From Caldifarciminota bacterium (lineage in GTDB: Bacteria > Hydrothermota > Tepidihabitantia > B3-TA06), in NCBI GenBank assembly GCA_016934635.1, contig JAFGSK010000081.1, positions 38,052 through 102,051 of the forward strand: DNA of 64,000 bases, in the 5' to 3' direction. The notes beneath the pieces were generated by a model, which worked only from the letters and a program-made list of their open reading frames with translations, was not told the DNA's origin and searched no databases. The position numbers were made by a program, and so were the translations under genes. This document shows positions 42,112 to 51,250 of this stretch, piece after piece. Position 1 is the stretch's first letter, and every line of letters begins with the position of its first letter.

Positions 42112-42706
42112 ATGCTACCCTTTGCAGTCGAGTTTATACTGCCTTTGATTCTAGTAATCCTCAGTTGGTTATGGTGGTTTCTTAAAGGAACGAGAAGAAG
42201 GGGTTATAAAGTAAAGTGGTGGCTTGCAGGTTTTTTGCTTTATCCGATCGTAAACTGGCTAATTGCCGCTCATGCGATAACTCCGGACATAATCACAATA
42301 ATGCCAAGGCGGTTGTTGTTATGGGGGAGTGCAGTCATTTTCTCCGCTGTATTGATATCGAGTTGTATTCTCCTGCCTTTGCGAAGGAAGCTTCTGGTTC
42401 GAAGAATAAGGGAAGGCTCGAAAAGCCAATCCGAGAGAAGGATTTACGTGGAAGCCCTGACTCTGTGCTGCGAGGATGCCTTGGAGTTGCTTCACGAATT
42501 CTATAAGACCGAGAATATGGAACCAAACCGCGCACCACAAGTTAGAACTTGCCGCACAGATATTCAAGTTACAAGGAGAGAATTTCCTTCCAGAGATAGC
42601 AGAATTGACTCAAGACCCTTACTCTGTTGTTCGTATCAAGGCGATGAAGATACTTAGGAAGTACGAGAAGCGTAGAGACCCAAACCGCTCAGGAAAGATG
42701 ATTTGA
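42112..42706 (+). pseudogene. HEAT membrane protein with frameshift (paralog 2 of 3)
   Basis: The first frame from the ATG at 42112 encodes two transmembrane segments and LCCEDALELLHEFYKTENME. The homologous continuation, KLELAAQIFKLQGENFLPEI followed by DPYSVVRIKAMKILRKYE, is in the next frame and ends at 42706. In paralog 1 the equivalent segments (LNELYQKEQK and ALYKIQGEDFLPEVEKL) are in one frame. The switch lies at about 42515-42545 and corresponds to one extra base or programmed +1 shift. If not a sequencing error this is a recently broken gene of about 197 codons. Confidence 0.7.
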
Positions 42707-42764
42707 AAAGAGAATATGTTGATGCAAGTTTACCAAGAGGAGTGTTTTTCACAAAGAAGGCGCT

Positions 42765-43262
42765 GTGGATATAGTAGGTTTAGTGTTCTGGGCCATATAC
42801 CTGGGGCGTAAGACCCTGGGTAAAGGTTACTCCAAGGGGAAAGGGGTCGGCATTGCCGTCGGTTTCTGGTTGGGGTTGGAGATAGGCTTGGCTATGGTTG
42901 GGGCGATCGTGAGTTTTGCGCTGGAGTTCTACGAGGTAAGGTGTCTTGCATTTCTTTTAGGAGTGGCAGGTATAGGACTCGGGATGTTGTTTTCTCATCT
43001 CGTCGTAAAGAACCTGCCGATACGCAAGGCCGAGGTTGCCGCCTTCCTGCGCTCGAAACAGGGAAGTGAGAAGGAACGCCGCTATGCATTGATGGCACTG
43101 GCCGAACTTGGCCAGGAGGCTTTACCCCTCTTAGTGGAACTATACGAGCAGGAGATGCATTGGCAGTTTTCATCGCCGGCCTACCGTAACTACATCATCG
43201 AAGCTATAATCAAGGCAGGTGGAAGGGAGTATCTCGAAAAAAGAAAGAGGGGAGAGGTTTAG
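42765..43262 (+). CDS. membrane protein with HEAT-like repeat (paralog 3 of 3)
   Basis: Two transmembrane segments (VGIAVGFWLGLEIGLAMVGA and CLAFLLGVAGIGLGMLFSHL) are followed by one HEAT-like hairpin region, KERRYALMALAELGQEALPL and LVELYEQEMHW. It lacks the zinc ribbon seen in paralog 1. The start is GTG at 42765, with AAGAAGG upstream. It probably shares the transcript starting at 41320-41347. Confidence 0.65.
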   Translation: MDIVGLVFWAIYLGRKTLGKGYSKGKGVGIAVGFWLGLEIGLAMVGAIVSFALEFYEVRCLAFLLGVAGIGLGMLFSHLVVKNLPIRKAEVAAFLRSKQGSEKERRYALMALAELGQEALPLLVELYEQEMHWQFSSPAYRNYIIEAIIKAGGREYLEKRKRGEV

Positions 43263-43333
43263 TAAGTTAGCCCGGCTATAGTCTGGGGAACAGTGAAAGG
43301 CTTTATACGAGTATAATAATTTCGATCAGGAGC

Positions 43334-43361
43334 TTGACGTTGCCAATATTTCGCCTAAGCT
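43334..43361 (+). promoter_or_regulatory. promoter of the nfeD gene, probably leaderless
   Basis: TTGACG at 43334-43339 and TAAGCT at 43356-43361 are 16 bp apart. The ATG at 43369 follows after 7 nt and there is no Shine-Dalgarno sequence. Confidence 0.55.
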
Positions 43362-43368
43362 ATGGGTG

Positions 43369-44658
43369 ATGCAAAGATTTCTATCACTAGCCGTTTTATT
43401 TGCAGTATTGCTGATTCCTGTGGCGGGCTTCGGTGCATCGAAGTACGTTGTGCTGGGGTTCGAGGGTCCGATAGGCCCGGTTTCGGACCGCTACATATCC
43501 AACGGCCTGGATGAGGCGGATAAACTCGGCGCTGACTTCGTACTCCTGAAGCTTGATACCCCTGGCGGACTCGATGACGCCATGCGTTCCATAGTGAAAA
43601 AGATCATGGCGTCCGAGATTCCGGTGGTCGGATACGTATACCCTGTGGGTGCCCGAGCGGCATCTGCAGGCGTGTTCATCATGCTTGCCACCCACGTATC
43701 GGCGATGGCTCCCGGGACCAATATGGGCGCCGCACACCCCGTGAACCTGGGCGGACAGCAACCAGATTCGGTAATGATGGGGAAGATAGAAAACGATGCC
43801 GTTGCTTTTATTGTCTCCATTGCCGAGGCAAGGGGGCGGGACGTTGAATGGGCTGAGCGGGCTGTACGTGAATCCGTCTCGGCATCTTCCAGCCAAGCCC
43901 TCGATCTTGGGCTCATCGACTATGTGGCTTCCTCTCCGGGAGAGCTAATCGAGATGCTGGACGGGCACAAAGTAGAAATGCCGGAAGGCGAGGTTGTGCT
44001 TGAGACGACGAATGCAGAAGAGATCGAGATAGGCCTGCGTTGGTTCGAGAAACTTTTAAGGGTGTTGTCAAATCCGAATTTAATCTACGTACTCATGATG
44101 ATCGGCATCTACGGGGTCATCGCCTGGGTGCAGAACCCGGGCTCCATCTTCCCAGGAGTAATAGGTCTGATCAGTTTGATATTTGCGTTTTACGGGCTTC
44201 AGGTGCTGCCCATCAACTATGCAGGTCTGGCGCTCATCGGCCTTTCAGTTCTTCTGTTTATTCTTGAGGTGAAGATCACCTCGTATGGAATGTTAACCGT
44301 AGGAGGCGTCGTGTCATTGATTTTAGGAACGTTGCTCATGTTTCAATTCACTCCCAAGGCTTTTGGGATATCCTGGCCGTTTATTCTAATCGTTGCCGGT
44401 GTGATGATTGGTCTGGTTGTATTGATAATCGTTCTTGCCGTGCGCACCCATACTCGCAAACCTACCACCGGTCAGAAAGGCATGGTCGACCAGGTGGGAG
44501 AGGCTCGATCCGATCTTTCGCCAGAAGGCTCCGTATACGTGCGCGGCGAGTACTGGACCGGTGTGTCCGCTGACCCCGCAATAAAGATCAAGAAAGGCGA
44601 TAAGGTAAAGGTTGTCGAAATGGACGGGATGGTACTGAAGGTCAGAAAAGTCCCGTAA
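43369..44658 (+). CDS. nfeD: NfeD-type membrane-bound serine protease (long form)
   Basis: After the signal peptide, residues 25-230 form a ClpP-like protease: LKLDTPGGLDDAMRSIVKKI, then YVYPVGARAASAGVFIMLAT with nucleophile Ser99, and VMMGKIENDAVAFIVS with the general-base Lys139. Four or more transmembrane helices cover 245-350, and the C-terminus (GQKGMVDQVGEARSDLSPEG to VKVVEMDGMVLKVRKV) is the OB-fold NfeD domain. This is the full-length form ('NfeD1b') that acts on membrane proteins such as stomatin partners. No stomatin-type gene is adjacent. The ATG fits leaderless translation better than the GTG 3 nt upstream. Confidence 0.9.
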   Translation: MQRFLSLAVLFAVLLIPVAGFGASKYVVLGFEGPIGPVSDRYISNGLDEADKLGADFVLLKLDTPGGLDDAMRSIVKKIMASEIPVVGYVYPVGARAASAGVFIMLATHVSAMAPGTNMGAAHPVNLGGQQPDSVMMGKIENDAVAFIVSIAEARGRDVEWAERAVRESVSASSSQALDLGLIDYVASSPGELIEMLDGHKVEMPEGEVVLETTNAEEIEIGLRWFEKLLRVLSNPNLIYVLMMIGIYGVIAWVQNPGSIFPGVIGLISLIFAFYGLQVLPINYAGLALIGLSVLLFILEVKITSYGMLTVGGVVSLILGTLLMFQFTPKAFGISWPFILIVAGVMIGLVVLIIVLAVRTHTRKPTTGQKGMVDQVGEARSDLSPEGSVYVRGEYWTGVSADPAIKIKKGDKVKVVEMDGMVLKVRKVP

Positions 44659-44749
44659 CACGACTAACCCGAAACACCCGAACCCCTTCGGGGCATTCTC
44701 ACTGCTTCTTGGCGCTTGCGCACTGCATCTAATGATATAACACCAGCCC

Positions 44750-44777
44750 TTGACAATGGGAGTAAACAGCCTACTAT
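44750..44777 (+). promoter_or_regulatory. promoter of the first propeller-like secreted protein
   Basis: TTGACA at 44750-44755 and TACTAT at 44772-44777 are 16 bp apart. AAGGAGGAG precedes the ATG. The gap before it has small GC hairpins (CCCCTTCGGGG, 44691-44701). Confidence 0.55.
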
Positions 44778-44802
44778 ATTAGTGAGAGAATAAGGAGGAG
44801 CG

Positions 44803-46581
44803 ATGAAACTATATGAGTCCCTGATAATCGCCGTTTCAATCATAGCTATACCTTTGTCTATGCAAGGATGGACGAGGACGTATGGCGGACAAAATAATGA
44901 TGTTGGTAAGTTTGTACAACAAACAGCGGACGGTGGGTATATCATTTGCGGTTGGAATGACGCTACAGGCTATTTTGGATATGGTTGGGGTAATATTTGG
45001 GTAATAAAAACAAATAGTAAGGGTGATACTTTGTGGACCCGTGAATACAGGAAAGAAAACCATAATTACGGTGAATGTGTTAGACAGACTGAAGATGGAG
45101 GTTATCTAGTTTTAGGAAGAACAATGACGGATGCTGGAGATATTCGTATTTGGTTATTAAGACTAAATTCATATGGTGATACTATGTGGAGTCGTTTATA
45201 TGGTGATGAAATGGATTATCATGGTTTTTCATTAATAAATTCTGATGATAGTGGATGTGTTATTGCAGGATCTGCAGATTATGAGATGCTACTTTTTAAA
45301 ATTGATTCATCTGGTGACGTTTTGTGGGAGTCGATATATCCAGGTTATTCCAGTCACAGCTTTGATTTTGATAAAACGACGGATGGAGGATATATCATGG
45401 TTGGAAAAAGAAATACTTCTACCACTGGTTTAGATTTGTATCTTATTAAGGCAGATTCCCTTGGCGAACTTTCTTGGACACGATTTATCGGTGGAGAAGA
45501 TGATGAGATGGGATTTGCTATAAAACAACTTTCGGATAGAGGGTATATTGTCACAGGAGGGATAAATCTTTTTTGGCCTCCACTTGCTAATGAACAGGTC
45601 GATGGCGATCTCTGGCTGCTAAGGCTTGATTCAACCGGAGATACACTTTGGACTCGTACTTATGGTGAAGGGGACAGTACAAATAATTGCGGTAGAGGTG
45701 TACTCCAGGCTAAAGATGGTGGTTTTGTAGTCGTAGGGTACAAAGAAAATAAAGGATCAACCGGTAGTGATCTTTGGTTACTAGAAACCGATTCTTTGGG
45801 TGATACTTTGTGGTCATGTACTTTTGGCGGAGACTTGAGCGATAAAGGATATTATATAATTAGTATTAAGGGCGGTTACTCAATTACGGGGGCTTCTCAA
45901 CCTGAAGGGGATCTTTATCACGATTTATATTTGATAACGGTTAACGAATTCGGTGACACAGTATGGTATTTTGTCCCGCCGGTTACGGTTGGGTTGCCCT
46001 TACAAGATACCATTGTGGATACAATTATTCCTGCGGCGTGGTTCAGGAATTTAGGAACCATGGGTACTGTAGAGAACTTCTACTGCCACTGTGAGATTGT
46101 GCCCAAGGGTAGTGCGTATCTTTCTCCGCCATACCACGTTAAATACTGGATCAGTTATTCTTTGGAGCCAGGGGACTCGGTCTACGTGGAGTTTGCGGAA
46201 TGGTTCGCGGACGACTCGGCACGATATGAAGCTCGTTTCTACACAACCAAAGAAGATGAACTTATATGGACTACAGACACCGTCACGATTGAGTTCCAGG
46301 GTGTGCCTGACGTTGGCATTATAGAAAACCCAATCGTCTTTGCACCCTCCTGGGAGCTGACGAGGGCATTAGGTCACGAGATTTCACTTCAATACTCCAA
46401 CTATCCCAAAGGCTTCCGCGCCGAGGTGTTCGATGCGTCTGGCCGCAGGGTGGACGTGCTTCAATCCTCAGCCAAATCCGGCACCGTCACATGGGGTGAA
46501 GATCTATCCTGTGGAGTGTACTTCATCAGGGTGCCTGGTGCCCAGACTGAGGTTAAAAGAAGAGTAGTGATTATCCAGTAA
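44803..46581 (+). CDS. secreted repeat protein (about eight 50-residue units) with C-terminal sorting domain, paralog 1
   Basis: After a signal peptide, residues 20-390 are a tandem series of units of about 50 residues built on 'QQTADGGYIICGW' and 'LWLLRLDSTGDTLWTRTYG'. The repeated strand pattern suggests a beta-propeller of the type seen in secreted proteins of Bacteroidetes-like lineages. Residues 400-510 form an Ig-like domain (YHVKYWISYSLEPGDSVYVE), and 515-592 are a type A sorting-like domain (EVFDASGRRVDVLQSSAKSG and CGVYFIRVPG). Codon use is AT-richer than the neighbours. The next gene is a paralog with the same plan. Confidence 0.8.
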   Translation: MKLYESLIIAVSIIAIPLSMQGWTRTYGGQNNDVGKFVQQTADGGYIICGWNDATGYFGYGWGNIWVIKTNSKGDTLWTREYRKENHNYGECVRQTEDGGYLVLGRTMTDAGDIRIWLLRLNSYGDTMWSRLYGDEMDYHGFSLINSDDSGCVIAGSADYEMLLFKIDSSGDVLWESIYPGYSSHSFDFDKTTDGGYIMVGKRNTSTTGLDLYLIKADSLGELSWTRFIGGEDDEMGFAIKQLSDRGYIVTGGINLFWPPLANEQVDGDLWLLRLDSTGDTLWTRTYGEGDSTNNCGRGVLQAKDGGFVVVGYKENKGSTGSDLWLLETDSLGDTLWSCTFGGDLSDKGYYIISIKGGYSITGASQPEGDLYHDLYLITVNEFGDTVWYFVPPVTVGLPLQDTIVDTIIPAAWFRNLGTMGTVENFYCHCEIVPKGSAYLSPPYHVKYWISYSLEPGDSVYVEFAEWFADDSARYEARFYTTKEDELIWTTDTVTIEFQGVPDVGIIENPIVFAPSWELTRALGHEISLQYSNYPKGFRAEVFDASGRRVDVLQSSAKSGTVTWGEDLSCGVYFIRVPGAQTEVKRRVVIIQ

Positions 46582-46584
46582 CCC

Positions 46585-46612
46585 TTGACAAAGGGAGTGA
46601 GGGGTTTATTAT
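46585..46612 (+). promoter_or_regulatory. promoter of the second propeller-like secreted protein
   Basis: TTGACA at 46585-46590 and TATTAT at 46607-46612 are 16 bp apart. Confidence 0.65.
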
Positions 46613-46712
46613 AAATAGTAAAGGTTAGGATGTGCTGTGAAGGTTCTGAGAAAAGAAGTTTGATAATCCCTGACGTGCGTGCGCTGGGCGTCTGGGGAGA
46701 AAGGAGGATACG

Positions 46713-48215
46713 ATGCGTAACCTAAAAGTCTTAACAGTGGTTGCCTTGCTTGCGGTCATTCCCCTCTCAATCTACGCAGACGGATGGATTAAAAGCTATG
46801 GTGAGGCTGGAATAGATTGGGGTTACTGTGTACAGCAGACTACGGATGGAGGTTACATTGTTGCAGGCAGGAAAAATTATGAATATGCTGGGTATAGCCA
46901 ATCCCAGGAAGTTGCTGGAGGTGTATGGCTTTTGAAATTCGACTCCTATGGCGACACTTTATGGACCAAACTATATGGAGCTTCTGGAGACGAAGGTTAT
47001 TGGGTACAACAGACTTCAGATAAAGGTTACATAATTGTAGGCTGGACTAAATCTCAAGCCACTTCCGGAACGAGGGATCTATGGCTTTTGAAGACCGATC
47101 CCTTCGGAGATACACTATGGACACGTGTGTACGGTTATTCTCCGAAACATTCACAAGGTCTCGATTACGATGTAGGATACTCCGTACTACAAACTTCTGA
47201 TGGGGGTTATATCGTAGCTGGCAGAAGGAATTCACCACCCTCACCATTTTCGACATCTACTACTTCTTTATGGATCCTGAAAACAGATGAGACAGGAGAT
47301 ACTCTTTGGACGCGCTACTACGACCAAGAAGAATCTAATGAGGCAGCAAGCATTCAGGAAACTTCAGATGGTGGGTACATCGTTACCGGTTATTCTCATG
47401 ATACAGATCCTCATGTAATACTTATTAAAATCGATTCGCTTGGCGATTCCTTATGGTTACGTACTTACGGAGATCAAAATTCCGGGAATAGTGTCAAGCA
47501 AACCCCTGATGGTGGTTATATAGTTGCAGGCACTGTGATTACCACTTCGGAACCAGGATGGGCACATCAGGCTTGCTGGCTCCTTAAAACCGATGATGAA
47601 GGCGATTCAATCTGGGCTAGAAATTATACCTACGATGATTGGAACATTGCCACCTCTGTTGAGTTAACTGATGATGGGGGCTTAGTACTGGTTGGGATCA
47701 CGGGTGGAGAACTTCCTGCCGATCCAACATCTATTTTGTTATTTAAAACTGATGAATCTGGTGATACGCTTTGGACGCGTGTATTCAGAGAAGATGATAC
47801 CCTTTGCGATGCAGGGTTCAGTGTTCAACAAACCACGGACAGAGGCTATGTAATTACAGGTTGTGTCGATGGATTGAATACGCCCTTTTTCTTGGAGGCA
47901 GATGTGGTATTGATTAAGACAGACTCTCTGGGCAATCTAACGGCAATCTCTGAGCAGCCTAAAGCAGTCGAGAATCCTCGGAACTGGAAGGTACTTAAAT
48001 CAGTCGGCAGCCAGATTACACTTGAATACTCGAATCAACCCCATGGCTTCCACGCCGACATCTTCGATGCTGCAGGTCGTATGGTAGACGTGCTGGTGTC
48101 CCCAGTCCCAGCCGGGACCATTACCTGGGGAGAGGGGCGACCTTGTGGGGTGTACTTTATCAATGTTTCTGATACTCGAGTGAATGTCGTGAGAAGGGTT
48201 GTAATAGTCCATTAG
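46713..48215 (+). CDS. secreted repeat protein with C-terminal sorting domain, paralog 2
   Basis: The 500 residues comprise a signal peptide (1-22), about seven units of the form 'VQQTSDKGYIIVGWTKS' and 'LWLLKTDPFGDTLWTRVYGY', and a C-terminal sorting-like domain (LEYSNQPHGFHADIFDAAGR, CGVYFINVSD). It lacks the extra Ig-like domain of paralog 1. The shared ending SQITLEYSN/EISLQYSN shows common origin. It is likely displayed on the cell surface by the same export route as the cupredoxin. Confidence 0.8.
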   Translation: MRNLKVLTVVALLAVIPLSIYADGWIKSYGEAGIDWGYCVQQTTDGGYIVAGRKNYEYAGYSQSQEVAGGVWLLKFDSYGDTLWTKLYGASGDEGYWVQQTSDKGYIIVGWTKSQATSGTRDLWLLKTDPFGDTLWTRVYGYSPKHSQGLDYDVGYSVLQTSDGGYIVAGRRNSPPSPFSTSTTSLWILKTDETGDTLWTRYYDQEESNEAASIQETSDGGYIVTGYSHDTDPHVILIKIDSLGDSLWLRTYGDQNSGNSVKQTPDGGYIVAGTVITTSEPGWAHQACWLLKTDDEGDSIWARNYTYDDWNIATSVELTDDGGLVLVGITGGELPADPTSILLFKTDESGDTLWTRVFREDDTLCDAGFSVQQTTDRGYVITGCVDGLNTPFFLEADVVLIKTDSLGNLTAISEQPKAVENPRNWKVLKSVGSQITLEYSNQPHGFHADIFDAAGRMVDVLVSPVPAGTITWGEGRPCGVYFINVSDTRVNVVRRVVIVH

Positions 48216-48250
48216 TTTTTTTCATTGAGTAAAGACTGAACCGTAAGGCC

Positions 48251-48278
48251 TTGACATTCCGAAACTAATGACTATTAT
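48251..48278 (+). promoter_or_regulatory. promoter of the PAS/GAF sensor gene
   Basis: TTGACA at 48251-48256 and TATTAT at 48273-48278 are 16 bp apart, leaving a leader of about 95 nt. Confidence 0.65.
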
Positions 48279-48383
48279 TATGTAGGTTTGATAACCAAGA
48301 AAAAACGTCGTAATAAATCACTTGGGTGACGTTGTTGGAGGAGGTCGTTAACGCACCGGGTGGGAAGTCCTACCGGAGGCTAT

Positions 48384-50414
48384 ATGGACGATGCCAAGGT
48401 TATTGAGGCGGTATCAGATGAGACCCTTGGGCATAATAATCACTACCGGTCATTGATCGATAATCTCCCGATCGGGATTTTCTGGGGAACACCGGAGGGC
48501 AAAATCACATCCGTAAACAAGACATTGGTCAGGTTACTTGGTTATTCTTCCCGTGAAGAACTTTTAGCCAAGTCTATTCCAGATGTATGCTACAATCCAA
48601 TCGAACTCCGGGAATTTGTTGAGAGACTCGCTTCCCGAGGAGCGATATCCGACTACGAACTCCGACTCGTAAGAAAAGATGAGTCTGTAGCTTGGACTTT
48701 AGTGAGCGTAAGTGCTGTCAGAGGAGAGTCTAATAAGATAATACGCTACTTCGGGGTGATTCAGGATATTACGAACAGGAAACAGGCCGAGGTGAATATG
48801 GTAAGGGACAGCGGGATGTTCGAAGCCCTCTATCAGTTAAGTAGAGAAATCAACCGTATTACGGTGCATCTGGATGACCTTTTCGTTGTTGCAGCCGATT
48901 TACTCGCAGAAAACCCGCAGGTTCTGGCAGGCGGTATATACCTTCTTGATAAGTATTCCCGGCACTTTAACCTTGTAGTATCCTTTGGTCCAGGCAAAGA
49001 GTTTTACTCGAAGCAGGAGGTCTGGTCATTAAGTAATTCGCATGTGAGAACGGTTCTGGATTCGGATACCGCGATTTTACAGAGTGAATGGATGGGTAAA
49101 GAAATTACGCTGAAATCTATTGGTAATCGTCACGCCTCAGGCCAGATTGTTTCAGTGGCTATGAGGACCGGACTCGAGGTACAGGGTATACTTTCAATGG
49201 TTCTGCCAAGTATTGACCAACACGGGCTACGGTTCGTTGAAACTATAGGGGAGGAACTTGGTGTAGGGATCAAACGAAGACGTGAAGAAATAGAGTTGAA
49301 GGAAGAGAGGGAAAAAGAACAACGCTACCTCGATGTGGCCGGTGTTATTATTTTGGCCTTGGACTGTGAGGGAAAGGTTACGCTAATAAACAAAATGGGA
49401 TGCAAGATTTTAGGCTACGGTGAGGAAGAGATTGTTGGAGAAAACTGGTTTGACAATTTCCTTCCGCAAGATGCTCGTTCAGAGGTGAAGGAAGCGTTTA
49501 CGGCATTAATTAACGGTAAGAACCATCCTCAGGAATCCTACGAGAATCCGGTTTTGACAAAGTCCGGAGAGGAAAGATACATCGCATGGCACAATATCAT
49601 CTTAAGGGATGAACACAACAATCCTGTGGGTACATTAAGTTCAGGCACAGACATAACTTCTCGTAAAGGATTTGAAGAAGCATTGCGAGAATCTGAAGAA
49701 AGGTACCGTGCTCTTACCGAGGAATCGCTTGTCGGGGTGTATATGTTGAAGGACAACAGATTCATATACGTGAACCCTGAGATGACAAAGATAACAGGAT
49801 ATAGGAAAGTAGAACTACTGGATATGAATCCCTGGGATATGGTATTAAAGGAAGATCTTCACGAAGGTGTTATTAAACAGCGTGAAGAGGCCATTGAGAG
49901 AGGAGAAGAGGTTCCTGTCGAATACGTCATGCGCATTAAGAAAAAGGATGGAAACATAGCCCATCTTGAAGTAAGAGCGCGAAAGGTTCAATACCGGGGT
50001 GCCTGGGTTACTCTTGGGTGTTGCATCGATATTACAGAATTCATTGAGGAGAAAAAGGAGGAAGAAAATACGAGGAATGAGTGGAGACTTGTGTTCGATT
50101 CGGTTCCGGATTTGATAATGATCATTGACCGCGATGGGAAGATTGTTCGCGGAAACAAAGCGTTGAGTAAGTATACCGGAAAAACAATCGCTGATCTCTT
50201 TAAGAAAGATTATCTTGACGTTTTAAAGGTCGATTCCCCAGGTGTTTGGATTAATCTGCATAAGATATGCATGGACAGTAAGCAACCTCAGTACACCGAA
50301 GTGAAAGATAAGAAAAGAAATAGCAGATTCTCTGTTGTGATATCACCTTTGCTGAACCGCAAAGGTGAGGTTGTGGGAACTACAGATGTTGCTCGATATA
50401 TAGGCAATCTATAA
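48384..50414 (+). CDS. multi-PAS/GAF sensor protein without an output domain
   Basis: The domain order is PAS (about 20-140: LPIGIFWGTPEGKITSVNKT), GAF-like (155-310: LAENPQVLAGGIYLLDKYSR), then three further PAS domains (320-435, 450-560 and 570-676), each with the tail 'GTxxDIT' (GTLSSGTDITSRK, ITEFIEEKK). No histidine kinase, GGDEF, HTH or methyl-accepting region follows the last PAS; the stop at 50412-50414 leaves the protein as a pure sensor or scaffold. The start is the ATG with GGAGG 4 nt upstream; a GTG at 48360 is less likely. The neighbour on the other strand is a roadblock protein, a possible partner. Confidence 0.85.
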   Translation: MDDAKVIEAVSDETLGHNNHYRSLIDNLPIGIFWGTPEGKITSVNKTLVRLLGYSSREELLAKSIPDVCYNPIELREFVERLASRGAISDYELRLVRKDESVAWTLVSVSAVRGESNKIIRYFGVIQDITNRKQAEVNMVRDSGMFEALYQLSREINRITVHLDDLFVVAADLLAENPQVLAGGIYLLDKYSRHFNLVVSFGPGKEFYSKQEVWSLSNSHVRTVLDSDTAILQSEWMGKEITLKSIGNRHASGQIVSVAMRTGLEVQGILSMVLPSIDQHGLRFVETIGEELGVGIKRRREEIELKEEREKEQRYLDVAGVIILALDCEGKVTLINKMGCKILGYGEEEIVGENWFDNFLPQDARSEVKEAFTALINGKNHPQESYENPVLTKSGEERYIAWHNIILRDEHNNPVGTLSSGTDITSRKGFEEALRESEERYRALTEESLVGVYMLKDNRFIYVNPEMTKITGYRKVELLDMNPWDMVLKEDLHEGVIKQREEAIERGEEVPVEYVMRIKKKDGNIAHLEVRARKVQYRGAWVTLGCCIDITEFIEEKKEEENTRNEWRLVFDSVPDLIMIIDRDGKIVRGNKALSKYTGKTIADLFKKDYLDVLKVDSPGVWINLHKICMDSKQPQYTEVKDKKRNSRFSVVISPLLNRKGEVVGTTDVARYIGNL

Positions 50415-50460
50415 TTAGTCACAAATCATTCACGAACAGAACACTATTTCCCTGCGTAGA

Positions 50461-51069
50461 TTACAGACCCTCTGAGCGCACCTTTTCTATTATTTTGTTC
50501 ATTGTAAAAACGATCATTCCGACATTTGCAGACTGATCGGCAAGAACCGACATGCCTACCGTACCAGGTTCAACGCAGCGGTGAATTAAGACCGCATCAG
50601 GCGTTTCGATTCGACAGAACTCTGCGGCGCCAATTTGCATATCAGTGCTTATCTTGCGGCTGAATTTGGAAAGTTCCGCACCGAACGCTGCCATGCCTTC
50701 CGGAGGTATAGCAATATCAGATTTCAAGTGATGGACCAAAAGCTCTCCCTTTGAGGAATATATTACTGCACCCCGGAATCCTTCTATTTTCGAAAGCGGT
50801 AAAAGGTGTTCTTCGGTTAAAGCCATGATTGTCTCCTTTTGGTTATTTGAATTAAACCATATACAATCGACCTCTTTACACTCCCATTTGGTTACTGCAT
50901 CGATTATTTTTTTGTCTGTTTCTCCGCCGTTATTTTGCGGTTCCCCGCGGGCAAAATGTAGAATCGCTTTTTGTCCGCTACGATGATTATTGATACAAAG
51001 TCTTCCTGTGAATTGACATATCCTGGCCCGTTCAAGGCATTCTGCAAGATAGTTCATATCATTCTCCAT
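50461..51069 (-). CDS. DUF4388-like plus roadblock/LC7 domain protein
   Basis: Residues 5-75 (ERARICQFTGRLCINNHRSG, then AILHFARGEPQNN) resemble a DUF4388/PatA-type module found with bacterial signalling proteins. Residues 95-200 form a roadblock/LC7 domain: LPLSKIEGFRGAVIYSSKGE, FGAELSKFSRKISTDMQIGA and IVFTMNKIIEKV. Roadblock proteins bind small Ras-like GTPases such as MglA, but none is adjacent. The ATG at 51069 has GGAG 4 nt upstream; a GTG at 51105 and an ATG at 51057 are alternatives. A consensus promoter precedes it. Confidence 0.75.
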   Translation of the reverse strand: MENDMNYLAECLERARICQFTGRLCINNHRSGQKAILHFARGEPQNNGGETDKKIIDAVTKWECKEVDCIWFNSNNQKETIMALTEEHLLPLSKIEGFRGAVIYSSKGELLVHHLKSDIAIPPEGMAAFGAELSKFSRKISTDMQIGAAEFCRIETPDAVLIHRCVEPGTVGMSVLADQSANVGMIVFTMNKIIEKVRSEGL

Positions 51070-51146
51070 CATGCTCCGCCGTACCAACCTAAGTACCCTC
51101 ATCACATTCCACTACTTGCATCCATGCCCTCTCCATTATCCATATT

Positions 51147-51174
51147 AGTATAGTCTATTCGTTTTTATTGTCAA
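51147..51174 (-). promoter_or_regulatory. promoter of the roadblock gene
   Basis: On the minus strand TTGACA (51169-51174) and TATACT (51147-51152) are 16 bp apart. Confidence 0.7.
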
Positions 51175-51250
51175 GGTTTCCTATTCTGTTATGGGGTTGC
51201 CAAACAGGTTTTTTTGTATAGACTCAGATGAAAAGAACCTAGGAGGTAAC

